A DNA stretch of 64,000 nt from Microbulbifer aggregans (GTDB lineage: Bacteria > Pseudomonadota > Gammaproteobacteria > Pseudomonadales > Cellvibrionaceae). The first letter of the stretch is position 1; every line of letters starts with the position of its first letter. The stretch spans positions 3,069,501 to 3,133,500 of the forward strand of contig NZ_CP014143.1 of NCBI RefSeq assembly GCF_001750105.1, in the 5' to 3' direction. A program made the translations under genes and the position numbers. Below, in pieces: positions 27,565-35,576 of the stretch. The notes beneath the pieces are model-generated. The model was not told the DNA's origin and searched no databases. It saw nothing but the letters and a program-made list of their open reading frames with translations.

Positions 27565-28029
27565 ATGCACGAACCGGCAGCGATTCAGGACCAGATTCCA
27601 GAGAACCATTGCTATGGCTGTGGCCCGGAGAATGACCGCGGCCTCCAGATCAAAAGCTATTGGACAGGGGAAGACGAGACAGTGTGCACATTCACGCCCT
27701 CGCCACACCACTGCGCCGGGCCGACCCAATACCTCAATGGCGGCATCATCGCCACAGTGATGGACTGCCACACCATCTGTACGGCCATTGCGGACGGTTA
27801 CCGCCAGGCTGGTCGCGCCACCGGCACGGGTGACAAGATCTGGTATGCGACCGGCAAACTGGACGTGCAATACCGGGCACCGGCGTTGATCGATGAACCT
27901 GTGGAGCTGACCGCTAAGATCCTCGAGCGCAGCGAGCGCAAGACTCACCTGCAATGTGAACTAAAAAGCGGGGGCCGGGTCTGTGCGACCGCGGATGTTA
28001 TCGCCGTTCGCGTGCCCGACAACTGGTAG
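27565..28029 (+). CDS. PaaI-family hotdog thioesterase
   Basis: 154-residue hotdog-fold acyl-CoA thioesterase of the 4HBT/PaaI superfamily. The pattern LNGGIIATVMDCHTICTA (with the helix carrying the Gly-Gly motif), TGKLDVQYRAPALIDEPVELTAKILERSERKTHLQCEL is typical. An N-terminal CYGCGPENDRGLQIKSYW motif marks the group often annotated as PaaI family. AAGGAG lies close before ATG. It diverges from the EstB-like gene. Substrate unknown. Confidence 0.88.
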   Translation: MHEPAAIQDQIPENHCYGCGPENDRGLQIKSYWTGEDETVCTFTPSPHHCAGPTQYLNGGIIATVMDCHTICTAIADGYRQAGRATGTGDKIWYATGKLDVQYRAPALIDEPVELTAKILERSERKTHLQCELKSGGRVCATADVIAVRVPDNW

Positions 28030-28078
28030 CACCCTCCGGCAGACCTGCGGGGCGGCCAGGGGGTGAAAAGCCGCTGGC

Positions 28079-28930
28079 CTACCCTCCCCGGCTCCATTCA
28101 TCCTCATCGAGCTCCTCCACCTCGGCCAGCTTGTAACCGCAGAACTTGCAGTACTCTGCATCCATATCGTGGCCCGCCCGGCTGCAGTTATCACAGCGGC
28201 TGAGGCTGCGCTCCCGGCCCAGTTCCGAAGCCAGCTCCGCGGTAACGATACCCGTGGGAACGGCGATGATGGAGTAACCGATCAGCATCGTCAGGGATGC
28301 GATAGCCTGACCAAGTGGGCTATGTGGGCTGATGTCACCGTAGCCGACAGTGGTTACGGTGACGATTGCCCAGTAAATACTCTTGGGGATACTGGTAAAC
28401 CCATTGCCCGGCCCCTCCACCACGAACATCAGCGCACCGAAGAGCGTAGCGATCACGAGCATGCCGGAATAGAAGACCAGGATCTTGCGTCGCGACTGCC
28501 ATAGAGCCCGCATCAGCAGGTTGGCATCGCGCAGGTAGCGCACCAGCTTCAGCACCCGGAAGATGCGCAAGACGCGCAGCAGGCGAATCACCAGTAGGTA
28601 GCCTGCCCCCGCGAATACCAGGGCCAGGTAGCTGGGCAGGATCGCCAGCAAATCGACAATGCCATAGAAGCTGAAGATGTAGCGCCGGCGATCCACCGCG
28701 CAATAGATTCGGAGGGCGTACTCGATTGTGAACAGGGCCGTGAAAACCCACTCGAGGATGAACAGCTCTTGCCCGTAGTGAACCTCAATACTCTCCACGG
28801 AGACCAGCAGTACCAGGGCCACACTGATCAGGATCGCCCAGATCAGGAACACATCGAAGTTCTTTCCTGCGGGAGTATCCGTCCCGAATATCACTTCATT
28901 GAGCCATTTACGCTTGCCGGTCAGTGCCAT
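28079..28930 (-). CDS. Six-transmembrane voltage-gated potassium channel with C-terminal zinc ribbon
   Basis: 283 residues. S1-S6 are visible; S4 is the charged VIRLLRVLRIFRVLKLVRYL with Arg at every third position, and the pore helix carries the selectivity filter VTTVGYGD (about residue 207). S6 is LTMLIGYSIIAVPTGIVTAEL. This is the Kv-type (Kch-like) bacterial channel. The cytoplasmic tail is short and holds four cysteines in a CDNC...CKFC arrangement, a small zinc ribbon (CxxC-x13-CxxC), followed by an acidic end. The ribbon is unusual for this family and could sense metals or oxidation. Confidence 0.93.
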   Translation of the reverse strand: MALTGKRKWLNEVIFGTDTPAGKNFDVFLIWAILISVALVLLVSVESIEVHYGQELFILEWVFTALFTIEYALRIYCAVDRRRYIFSFYGIVDLLAILPSYLALVFAGAGYLLVIRLLRVLRIFRVLKLVRYLRDANLLMRALWQSRRKILVFYSGMLVIATLFGALMFVVEGPGNGFTSIPKSIYWAIVTVTTVGYGDISPHSPLGQAIASLTMLIGYSIIAVPTGIVTAELASELGRERSLSRCDNCSRAGHDMDAEYCKFCGYKLAEVEELDEDEWSRGG

Positions 28931-29107
28931 AGTCCCTCCTGGAAAAGTGCACTATAGCGCCCTACTCGACCGGCCGCCAGAATCGTGGCCGGAGGGTCAG
29001 GCTACCTGGCGACGCGGGTCGACAGCCTCCGAACCAGGCCGTAACATCCGCGGCAAACTCACTCAGAGCCAGAAACTCAAGAAAGCCAAGAGAACTGAAG
29101 GTTTACC

Positions 29108-29437
29108 ATGAGCAAGGACAAATCCAACCGCCTCGTCTATTCCACTGATCGCGGTCGAATCAAAGAAGAAGCGAAGCCGGAGCGCCGCCACGAGGGTGAC
29201 GGTATTGTCCGAATCCAGCGGGAAACCAAGGGGCGCAAAGGCAAGGGAGTTACATGCGTGCGGGGCCTTCCCGGCACCGACACAGAGCTCAAGCTGCTAC
29301 TGGCTGAGTTGAAAAAGCGCTGCGGCTGCGGCGGCGCTCTCAAGGACGGTGTTATCGAAATCCAGGGCGACAAACGCAGTGAAATTCAGGCCCTGCTGGA
29401 AGGCAAGGGCTTTAAGGTCAAGCTGGCCGGCGGCTGA
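29108..29437 (+). CDS. yciH: SUI1/eIF1-like protein (YciH family)
   Basis: 109-residue homologue of translation initiation factor eIF1/SUI1. The motif VTCVRGLPGTDTELKLLLAELKKRCGCGGALKDGVIEIQGDKRSEIQALLEGKGFKVKLAG contains the conserved KKxCGCGGxxKDG and IEIQGD blocks. In bacteria it influences start-codon fidelity in vitro. The start has no strong Shine-Dalgarno sequence. It converges with the 831-residue gene whose stop is 31 bp away. Confidence 0.96.
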   Translation: MSKDKSNRLVYSTDRGRIKEEAKPERRHEGDGIVRIQRETKGRKGKGVTCVRGLPGTDTELKLLLAELKKRCGCGGALKDGVIEIQGDKRSEIQALLEGKGFKVKLAGG

Positions 29438-29467
29438 AGTAAACCAGGAATCGTCCTGCCGGATCAG

Positions 29468-31963
29468 TTACGCCGACACGGCGACCAGTCGCAATGGTCT
29501 CACTTTATTGCTGCGCTCTACGGCAAGACAAGGCGACAAAATGCCAGCCAGCTGCACGCGGTAGTATTCAAGAGTTACCGCAGACGCTGCTTTGAGCTGA
29601 GCCTGTAGCTGACGCAGCAGCGCCTCCTGCCCCGCGCGATCCTCGGGAAACGCCGCATAGCCCACGTGACCTACGCGCTTCTCCAGCCGCGCAGTCAGGT
29701 CTCCGGCACTCATATAACGCCCGCGGCGAATTTCTGTCTGCAACGCCTGCCACTCGCCCCGGACGAGGTCCGCCAGCCGTTCGATGACGACCCGCATCTC
29801 ACGCTTGCTGTCCAGCCTCTCCAGGACCAGGTCGAGAATTTTTGTCTGCATTTCCATGCTGGCGAGCCGCGGAGCCAATGATCCCAGTTCCCGCACCATT
29901 TCAAGCCGCTGACTGACCGCCTCCGCCTCTCGAGTACTCATCTGTTGACGGGCCCGCTCGATACGCAATGCAAATAACGCGTGAATACCGCGAACCTGCT
30001 GTTCGAGATCATTGCGCCGGGCGCGGTTATCACTAACGCTCTCATCGGCTGCTGAGACCGTCGCTCCACAGAGCTGGTAGTCCCCGGCCTCGACCGGAAC
30101 CTGAGCCTTGAGCAGCAGCCTGCCCAGCTGCATCAGGGCACCACGGTTCTCCAGCTCGCTGAGCCTGCCCTGATACTCCCTGAGTTCCACCAACTTGCCT
30201 CGCAGCCAGTCGATACAGCCCTGCAGATCCATTCCGGCAAGCTCGTCACTCTGTGGAATTTCCAGTGGCATGATGCGAGCCGGCACCACACGGTTGAAGT
30301 ATTCCTGCAACACCACCAGCGACTCCTCAGCCTCCCTGCTTGCCGCAAGTAACTGCAGGTGCCCCACTGATGCGCTGCCCACATCGCCGAGGCCACTGAC
30401 TTCGCGGGAAATCTCCGACAGATCCGGGAAGAGTTTTTCCGACGAGAAATTGCCCCGCAGCATTGGCGCAATTGCCGAAGACTCCACTTCACCAATCCGG
30501 TCGATATCTGCCGGCGCCGCCGGGTCCCAGGGATCGGAAGTGTGGGTCATCGCCAGTTCAAGGTTGCCACGGGTTTCGTCGTCGAGATGCTCCCGGAGCC
30601 AGACCACAGCCGTCGGGAAATCCTCCAGTCGCTGATCGACGATGGCCGCCTCGCGGTTGGCCTCTGCGGCGATCAAGGCCGAGTGGACTACCTGCTGCCA
30701 CTTGTCTGAAAAGGGCGCAAATCCCTCACTACCGAGCATGGCTGCGCACCAGCGATCAGCCCGACGCTGCAGCAGACGCGCCGCCTGATTTCCGAGGCGC
30801 TGGTGCAGCGCGAGGAGGCGATCAATCAGCGGCGCCAGCGGCCGGGCACCGTACCCCAGAACCCGATTCATGCCCTGCAGAGCAGAACCGCTTTCACTTA
30901 CCGGGAAAACCCGTCCATCCTCGAAGGCGACCTGCATGGCCTGCAACCGCCCTGCACTGCCCAACACCATCCAGGTAATCAGAGCCCAGCCGCGCCCGGC
31001 ATAGAATCCCAGTGCCCGTGACAGAAGACCGAGAAGCTCAGCGCCCGAATAGGCCCTGACGGCCGAGAAGCCCAGGGTCAGGACCAACCGTTGCCGCCAC
31101 GCACCTGACAGACCTGCTCCCGCAATCACTTCTGCCCCGCGGGTTACCCGGACCTGCTCTACCATTGGCAGGCCGCCGCGCTCGGACAATGCCTCTAGCA
31201 ACAGAAAAAGTTGCGGAGCATCTTTCCGGTGCAGCGGACGTTGTTCGGCCGGACTCGTCTCGTCTAATCGCGGTTCGGCAAGAATGAAAGGCACAACGGT
31301 AAACAGCGCGACAACAGCCACCATCGCCAGGCTGGCCAGCGCACCGGTCACCGTGGAGAGACTGAAGTCACCAGCGATAAGGGATTCGGGGATCTGCCAC
31401 AGCGCCCCGACACCAGCCAGCGAAAGCGCGACGGCAGCAAAGACAAAGATTCCCGGCACGATCGCGGCTCCGACCGCCCCGGGCAACAATGTCACCCAGT
31501 CAGTCGCAGGTTGGCGCAATCGATCATCACTGGAGAAGAGAGCGCCCAGTTCCTCCAGCGCACGGCGCTCACCTTCACTTCTGCCGCCGGAATTGTTCGC
31601 GGGCACTGCCGGACTAATGGGCTGTGCGCTGCTGGCAGCTTCAGTTACCGGGCTCCTCTCCCCTTTGTGCCGGTTTCGCCGCTGGCTCGCTGCCTGTATG
31701 CGGGCGACCAGTGCCCGGTTATCAAACTTGCCCGCGGGACACACGGCGATCTTGAGTCCGAGCTTGTGCAGCCTGGTTTGGTAGTCCACCACATTAGCGC
31801 GAGTCAGCCTGTCCTTGATGACCCACCCTTTCAGCATCAATCGCTGGGCCTGGGGCGCCGGTATCTTGAACAGACGCGATGCGGCCTGGATGACCTCCTC
31901 CGCTGGTATGCCGCGAAGGGTTTTTCCTGTGGAAACGATCTGGAACAGTTCCTGGCCAGACAT
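29468..31963 (-). CDS. Membrane protein with degenerate M48-like peptidase domain
   Basis: 831 residues, not a known named protein. Residues 1-80 form a small module (FQIVSTGKTLRGIPAEEVIQAASRLFK and QAQRLMLKGWVIKDRLTRANVVDYQTRLHKLGLKI). It resembles the N-terminal module of DUF805-type and other proteobacterial membrane proteins. A Ser/Ala-rich linker follows, then two transmembrane segments (about 156-189 and 203-229). The next part resembles an M48 membrane metallopeptidase: RLVLTLGFSAVRAYSGAELLGLLSRALGFYAGRGW. Here the expected HELGH-type zinc site reads RALGF (316-320), so both zinc histidines and the catalytic Glu are missing. The remainder (about 480-830) is predicted helical with coiled-coil segments. 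Role unknown. Confidence 0.75.
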   Translation of the reverse strand: MSGQELFQIVSTGKTLRGIPAEEVIQAASRLFKIPAPQAQRLMLKGWVIKDRLTRANVVDYQTRLHKLGLKIAVCPAGKFDNRALVARIQAASQRRNRHKGERSPVTEAASSAQPISPAVPANNSGGRSEGERRALEELGALFSSDDRLRQPATDWVTLLPGAVGAAIVPGIFVFAAVALSLAGVGALWQIPESLIAGDFSLSTVTGALASLAMVAVVALFTVVPFILAEPRLDETSPAEQRPLHRKDAPQLFLLLEALSERGGLPMVEQVRVTRGAEVIAGAGLSGAWRQRLVLTLGFSAVRAYSGAELLGLLSRALGFYAGRGWALITWMVLGSAGRLQAMQVAFEDGRVFPVSESGSALQGMNRVLGYGARPLAPLIDRLLALHQRLGNQAARLLQRRADRWCAAMLGSEGFAPFSDKWQQVVHSALIAAEANREAAIVDQRLEDFPTAVVWLREHLDDETRGNLELAMTHTSDPWDPAAPADIDRIGEVESSAIAPMLRGNFSSEKLFPDLSEISREVSGLGDVGSASVGHLQLLAASREAEESLVVLQEYFNRVVPARIMPLEIPQSDELAGMDLQGCIDWLRGKLVELREYQGRLSELENRGALMQLGRLLLKAQVPVEAGDYQLCGATVSAADESVSDNRARRNDLEQQVRGIHALFALRIERARQQMSTREAEAVSQRLEMVRELGSLAPRLASMEMQTKILDLVLERLDSKREMRVVIERLADLVRGEWQALQTEIRRGRYMSAGDLTARLEKRVGHVGYAAFPEDRAGQEALLRQLQAQLKAASAVTLEYYRVQLAGILSPCLAVERSNKVRPLRLVAVSA

Positions 31964-32193
31964 CAGTCACTCCGGAGTCCCGCCGCCTACTGAACAAGTG
32001 CAGAAGCGGGAATAAAAACAAGATTCGGGTAAAGAGCCCGCAGACTAAAAGATCTGACTGATCGGGAGTGGGGACTGGTTCTCAACTGACACGGCACCCG
32101 ATGCTATCGCAGAGATTTTGAGATGTGTGTCACGGCGAGAGAGCTGCTCCCGAATACCCGTGTCACCAAATGAAATAGCGTTTGCCGCAACGC

Positions 32194-32862
32194 TTACTCC
32201 GGAGCAAACACCCGCAGGATCTGTGCAGCGAGACCATCGAGGGACAGACCTTTGCCCTCCGGCCTGAACCAGTTGTGGGTATGCGCGATTGCACCCTGGA
32301 TGAGACGCCGGCTCAGCGCCGGGTCATCCAGCGGACCGCCAAGCGCGGAAAATACCTCGCGCCAGATCTGCTCATAGCTGTCCCGCAGCCGAAGCACGCC
32401 CGCCTGACTCTCGGCAGAGAGACTTCGCCACTCCAGCACCAGAATGGAGAATCCCGGCACGGCGCGCCCGTGTATGGCCTCCAGCTCGCAGCGAATGCAG
32501 GCGTGCAGCTGTTCCCGTGGCGCTCCGGCGGTGGCGACCGCTTCCGCCATCCGCGCCCGCGCGAAGTGAATGACCTCTTCCATCACGCAGCGGAGGATCT
32601 CCTCCTTGCTGGAAAAGTGATGAAAGATACTGCCCGAAAGAATGCCCACTTCAGCACCAATGTCACGCACCGTCGTGCGGGCAAATCCCTTCTGTTCGAA
32701 CAGGTGAGCGGCACAATTGAGCAGCCGCCCACGGGTTGATTGCGGGTCGGACAACAGTCCCTCAGCCACCAGGGTCGCGATCAGCGTGCTGTCGGAGTCC
32801 AGTCTGCCTCCCCCGACGCTGCTACCCGACCCTCTGTGTTTTGTCGCAACTTTTTCTGCCAC
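32194..32862 (-). CDS. TetR/AcrR-family regulator of the adjacent acyl-CoA cluster (AtuR-like)
   Basis: 223 residues from GTG 32862 (AGGGGC lies just upstream); the frame also opens at TTG 32901. The N-terminal helix-turn-helix is TRGRLLNCAAHLFEQKGFARTTVRDIGAEVGILSGSIFHHFSSKEEILRCVM. The C-terminal part is the ligand domain, expected to bind an acyl-CoA by analogy with AtuR and related regulators. It diverges from the SDR gene; an 18-bp palindrome (32933-32950) lies between, so it probably represses the cluster and itself. The same palindrome occurs before the BKACE gene. Confidence 0.9.
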   Translation of the reverse strand: MAEKVATKHRGSGSSVGGGRLDSDSTLIATLVAEGLLSDPQSTRGRLLNCAAHLFEQKGFARTTVRDIGAEVGILSGSIFHHFSSKEEILRCVMEEVIHFARARMAEAVATAGAPREQLHACIRCELEAIHGRAVPGFSILVLEWRSLSAESQAGVLRLRDSYEQIWREVFSALGGPLDDPALSRRLIQGAIAHTHNWFRPEGKGLSLDGLAAQILRVFAPE

Positions 32863-32932
32863 TGCCCCTGCTCCCGCTTTCTGGCGCCAAAACCTACGCA
32901 ATCATCACTGAGGACACGATGGATGATTGCGA

Positions 32933-32950
32933 ACCAAGCAAGTGCTTGGT
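32933..32950. promoter_or_regulatory. Palindromic operator candidate for the TetR regulator
   Basis: ACCAAGCAAGTGCTTGGT: eight-base arms ACCAAGCA/TGCTTGGT around AG. It lies 70 bp from both the TetR GTG (32862) and the SDR ATG (33020), in the right place to control both. A near-identical site is at 43429. Binding by this TetR is inferred. Confidence 0.75.
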
Positions 32951-33019
32951 AGTTTCGTTAATTGTCCGCCCCCAAGGGCGGCCATGCAAGCCCCGCAGTC
33001 GATAAGAAGGAGAAGAGGC

Positions 33020-33913
33020 ATGCCCTACCAGAGCCAGCTGCACCCAGAGAGTTTCAGCGGTCAGACTATTATCGTGACCGGCGGCGGCAGCGGTATCGGC
33101 CGCTGCATCGCCCACGAGGTGGCAAGCCTTGGAGGACATCCCGTGCTCATCGGCCGCACGGAAGAAAAGCTCGCCGCCGTGACAGACGAGATACAGTCCG
33201 ATGGGGGCAATTGCAGCCATTACAGCCTGGATATCCGCGACGAGGATGCGGTGGTAGCAACCGTGGCACAGGTAGTAAAGGCGCGCGGTCCCATTCGCGG
33301 TCTGGTCAACAATGCGGGAGGACAATTCCCCGGCCTGCTCTCTCAGATCAAGCGCAAGGGCTTTGAAGCCGTCGTGCGCAGTAACCTGGTCGGCGGGTTT
33401 CTGATGTCCCGGGAAGTATTCAACCAGAGCATGGCGGAGCACGGCGGCAGCATCGTCAACATCACCGCCGACAACGTCGGTGGAATGCCGATGATGGGCC
33501 ATTCCGGTGCCGCTCGCGCCGGAATGGAAAACCTCACCCAGACGGCAGCGGTGGAATGGGCATCCAGCAGTGTTCGGGTAAATGCGGTGGCTCCGGGCTA
33601 TATCCTGTCCAGCGGTTTCGACACCTACGACCCGGAATTCCTGCGCCAGTTACTGCCGGGCTTCCGGGAAACCATCCCACTGGACCGGCTGGGCGAAGAG
33701 GCCGAAGTCAGTGCCGCTGTGTGTTTTCTGCTGTCCGATGCCGCCCGCTATATTACCGGTCAGACTTTGCACATCGATGGCGGCGGCAGTCTCAAACATC
33801 ATTCACCACTGTGGCGTCCCTCGTCCGCCAAAAACCGCAAGGCGTTCAACGGCTTTCACCGCAGCAACCGACCGAAAGTCGTCGAGGAGCTCGAGGCCGA
33901 GGGGAAACTCTGA
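33020..33913 (+). CDS. Short-chain dehydrogenase/reductase (atuB-like position)
   Basis: 297-residue NAD(P)-dependent oxidoreductase. The cofactor loop is TGGGSGIGRCIAHEVASLGG (residues about 18-37), then NNAGG, and the catalytic region GHSGAARAGMENL, where the usual Tyr-x-x-x-Lys reads S-G-A-A-R-A; the typical Tyr/Lys are therefore not apparent. This is seen in the 2,4-dienoyl-CoA-reductase-like SDRs (DECR type), which use another catalytic set. The N-terminus MPYQSQLHPESFSGQ is typical of AtuB/DECR-like proteins. ATG is preceded by GGAGAAGAGG. Its stop overlaps the next ATG (TGATG). Proposed role is reduction or oxidation of an acyl-CoA or alcohol of the terpenoid route; substrate uncertain. 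Confidence 0.85.
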   Translation: MPYQSQLHPESFSGQTIIVTGGGSGIGRCIAHEVASLGGHPVLIGRTEEKLAAVTDEIQSDGGNCSHYSLDIRDEDAVVATVAQVVKARGPIRGLVNNAGGQFPGLLSQIKRKGFEAVVRSNLVGGFLMSREVFNQSMAEHGGSIVNITADNVGGMPMMGHSGAARAGMENLTQTAAVEWASSSVRVNAVAPGYILSSGFDTYDPEFLRQLLPGFRETIPLDRLGEEAEVSAAVCFLLSDAARYITGQTLHIDGGGSLKHHSPLWRPSSAKNRKAFNGFHRSNRPKVVEELEAEGKL

Positions 33914-35520
33914 TGCAGCCTTTCGACTCTTCGATCGATACCAGCGCGGAAGAGTTCCTCCGCAATCGCGAGGCCATGCTTGCGGCCATCGAGAAATTCC
34001 GCGATGCGGAAAAAAAACCCCAGGTTGCAGCGGAAGCGCGTGCACAGCGGTATCGCGAGCGCGGCTGGCTGTTACCGCGAGAAAGGCTCAACCGGCTGCT
34101 CGACCCCGGAACACCGTTTGTCGAACTCTGCCCCCTGGCGGGCTATAAGCTCTATGACGATGCGGACGGCAGTGGTGCCGGCGGCGGTGCCATTTGCGGT
34201 ATCGGCTTTGTCAGTGGCAGGCGCTGCGTGATTCGGGTGGATAACTATGCGGTAAAGGGCGGCACCATCTCCCCCGCCGGCATGGACAAGGCCCTGCGCA
34301 TGCAGCAGGTCGCGCTGGAAAACCGCCTGCCCGTGGTCACCCTGGCCCAGAGTGGCGGTGCCAACCTGATTTACGCAACGGAAACCTTTGCCCCCGGCGG
34401 GCGGGGCTTTGCCAATCAGGCGCGGATGTCCGCAGCGGGTATACCACAGGTGACTGTAGTACACGGTGGGGCCACAGCTGGCGGCGCATACCAGCCAGGG
34501 CTGTCCGATTACGTGGTGATGATCCGCGGGCAGACGGGTATGTACCTGGCCGGTCCGCCACTGCTTAAGGCCGCCACTGGTGAAGTGGCTGACGAGGAGA
34601 GCCTGGGAGGCGCCGAGATGCATTGCCGTGAGGCGGGCAGCGGGGATTATCTCGCCGAAGACGATGCCGATGGCATTCGCCTGGCTCGGGAAATCGTGGC
34701 CACCCTACCAAAATCGCCTCAGCTGGAGGAGTCCTGCGAGTGGCAGCCGCCCATCTACCCTGACCATGAACTACTGGGGGTTGTCCCGGCTGACAGCCGC
34801 AAACCCTATGACGTCCGGGAGCTGCTCGCGCGCATTGCCGACGGCTCTGCCCTGCTCGATTTCAAACCCGAATTCGACCAGCAGACCGTCTGCGCGCACA
34901 TCCGTATCGAGGGCAGGGTCATCGGCGTGCTCGGCAACAACGGTCCAATCACACCGGGCGGCGCCAACAAGGCTGCGCAGTTCATCCAGCTTTGCGACCA
35001 GGGCAGAACCCCGCTGTTATTTCTTCACAACACCACCGGCTTTATGGTGGGAACAGCAGTAGAGCGGCAGGGCATCATCAAGCACGGATCGAAAATGATT
35101 CAGGCCGTAGCCAATGCCCGTGTGCCCAAAATCAGTATCGTGGTGGGCGGCTCCTATGGTGCGGGCAATTATGCGATGTGCGGCCGCGGCTTCGACCCCC
35201 GATTTATTTTCGCCTGGCCCAACGCCCGCACAGCAGTGATGGGAGCCTCCCAGGCTGGCAAAGTCATGCGCATCGTCAGTGAGCAAAAGATGCAGCGTAG
35301 CGGCGCGGTCGACGAAGCGGCGCTGGATAAGCTGGAGGCAGATACGGCCGCCTTTCTCGATGCCGGCTCCGATGCCATTTCCTGCAGCGCCCGCCTCTGG
35401 GACGACGGCATCATCGATCCCAGGGATACACGGCGCCTGCTGGGCTTTTTGCTGGAAGTCTGTCATGAGGCAGACGCAGCACAACTCGCGACCAATACTT
35501 TTGGTGTCGCTCGCTTTTAA
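33913..35520 (+). CDS. Acyl-CoA carboxylase beta subunit (geranyl-CoA or methylcrotonyl-CoA type, atuC-like)
   Basis: Carboxyltransferase subunit (535 residues) of a biotin-dependent acyl-CoA carboxylase. The N-terminal half carries LAQSGGANLIYATETFAPGGRGFANQARMSAAGIPQVTVVHGGATAGGAYQPGLSDYVVMIRGQ, followed by AGPPLLKAATGEVADEESLGGAEMH. The C-terminal half has GNNGPITPGGANKAAQFIQLC, FLHNTTGFMVGTAVERQGIIKHGSKMIQAV and SYGAGNYAMCGRGFDPRF. Both match the MCC/GCC beta family. Where methylcrotonyl-CoA carboxylases have GRIFYNQ or GRTFYNQ this one reads GRGFANQ, i.e. smaller side chains. It starts inside the SDR stop, and the partner alpha subunit is encoded downstream. Confidence 0.93.
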   Translation: MQPFDSSIDTSAEEFLRNREAMLAAIEKFRDAEKKPQVAAEARAQRYRERGWLLPRERLNRLLDPGTPFVELCPLAGYKLYDDADGSGAGGGAICGIGFVSGRRCVIRVDNYAVKGGTISPAGMDKALRMQQVALENRLPVVTLAQSGGANLIYATETFAPGGRGFANQARMSAAGIPQVTVVHGGATAGGAYQPGLSDYVVMIRGQTGMYLAGPPLLKAATGEVADEESLGGAEMHCREAGSGDYLAEDDADGIRLAREIVATLPKSPQLEESCEWQPPIYPDHELLGVVPADSRKPYDVRELLARIADGSALLDFKPEFDQQTVCAHIRIEGRVIGVLGNNGPITPGGANKAAQFIQLCDQGRTPLLFLHNTTGFMVGTAVERQGIIKHGSKMIQAVANARVPKISIVVGGSYGAGNYAMCGRGFDPRFIFAWPNARTAVMGASQAGKVMRIVSEQKMQRSGAVDEAALDKLEADTAAFLDAGSDAISCSARLWDDGIIDPRDTRRLLGFLLEVCHEADAAQLATNTFGVARF

Positions 35521-35522
35521 CC

Positions 35523-35545
35523 CGGGGCGTCTGTAAAACGCCCCG
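35523..35545 (+). other. Intercistronic hairpin between carboxyltransferase and acyl-CoA dehydrogenase genes
   Basis: Eight-base stem CGGGGCGT / ACGCCCCG around CTGTAAA, starting two bases after the stop of the carboxyltransferase gene. No U-run, so it is more likely an mRNA-processing or stability element than a terminator. Confidence 0.5.
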
Positions 35546-35576
35546 CTACCCGAACCCAAGGCCTCAGGGAGCAACC

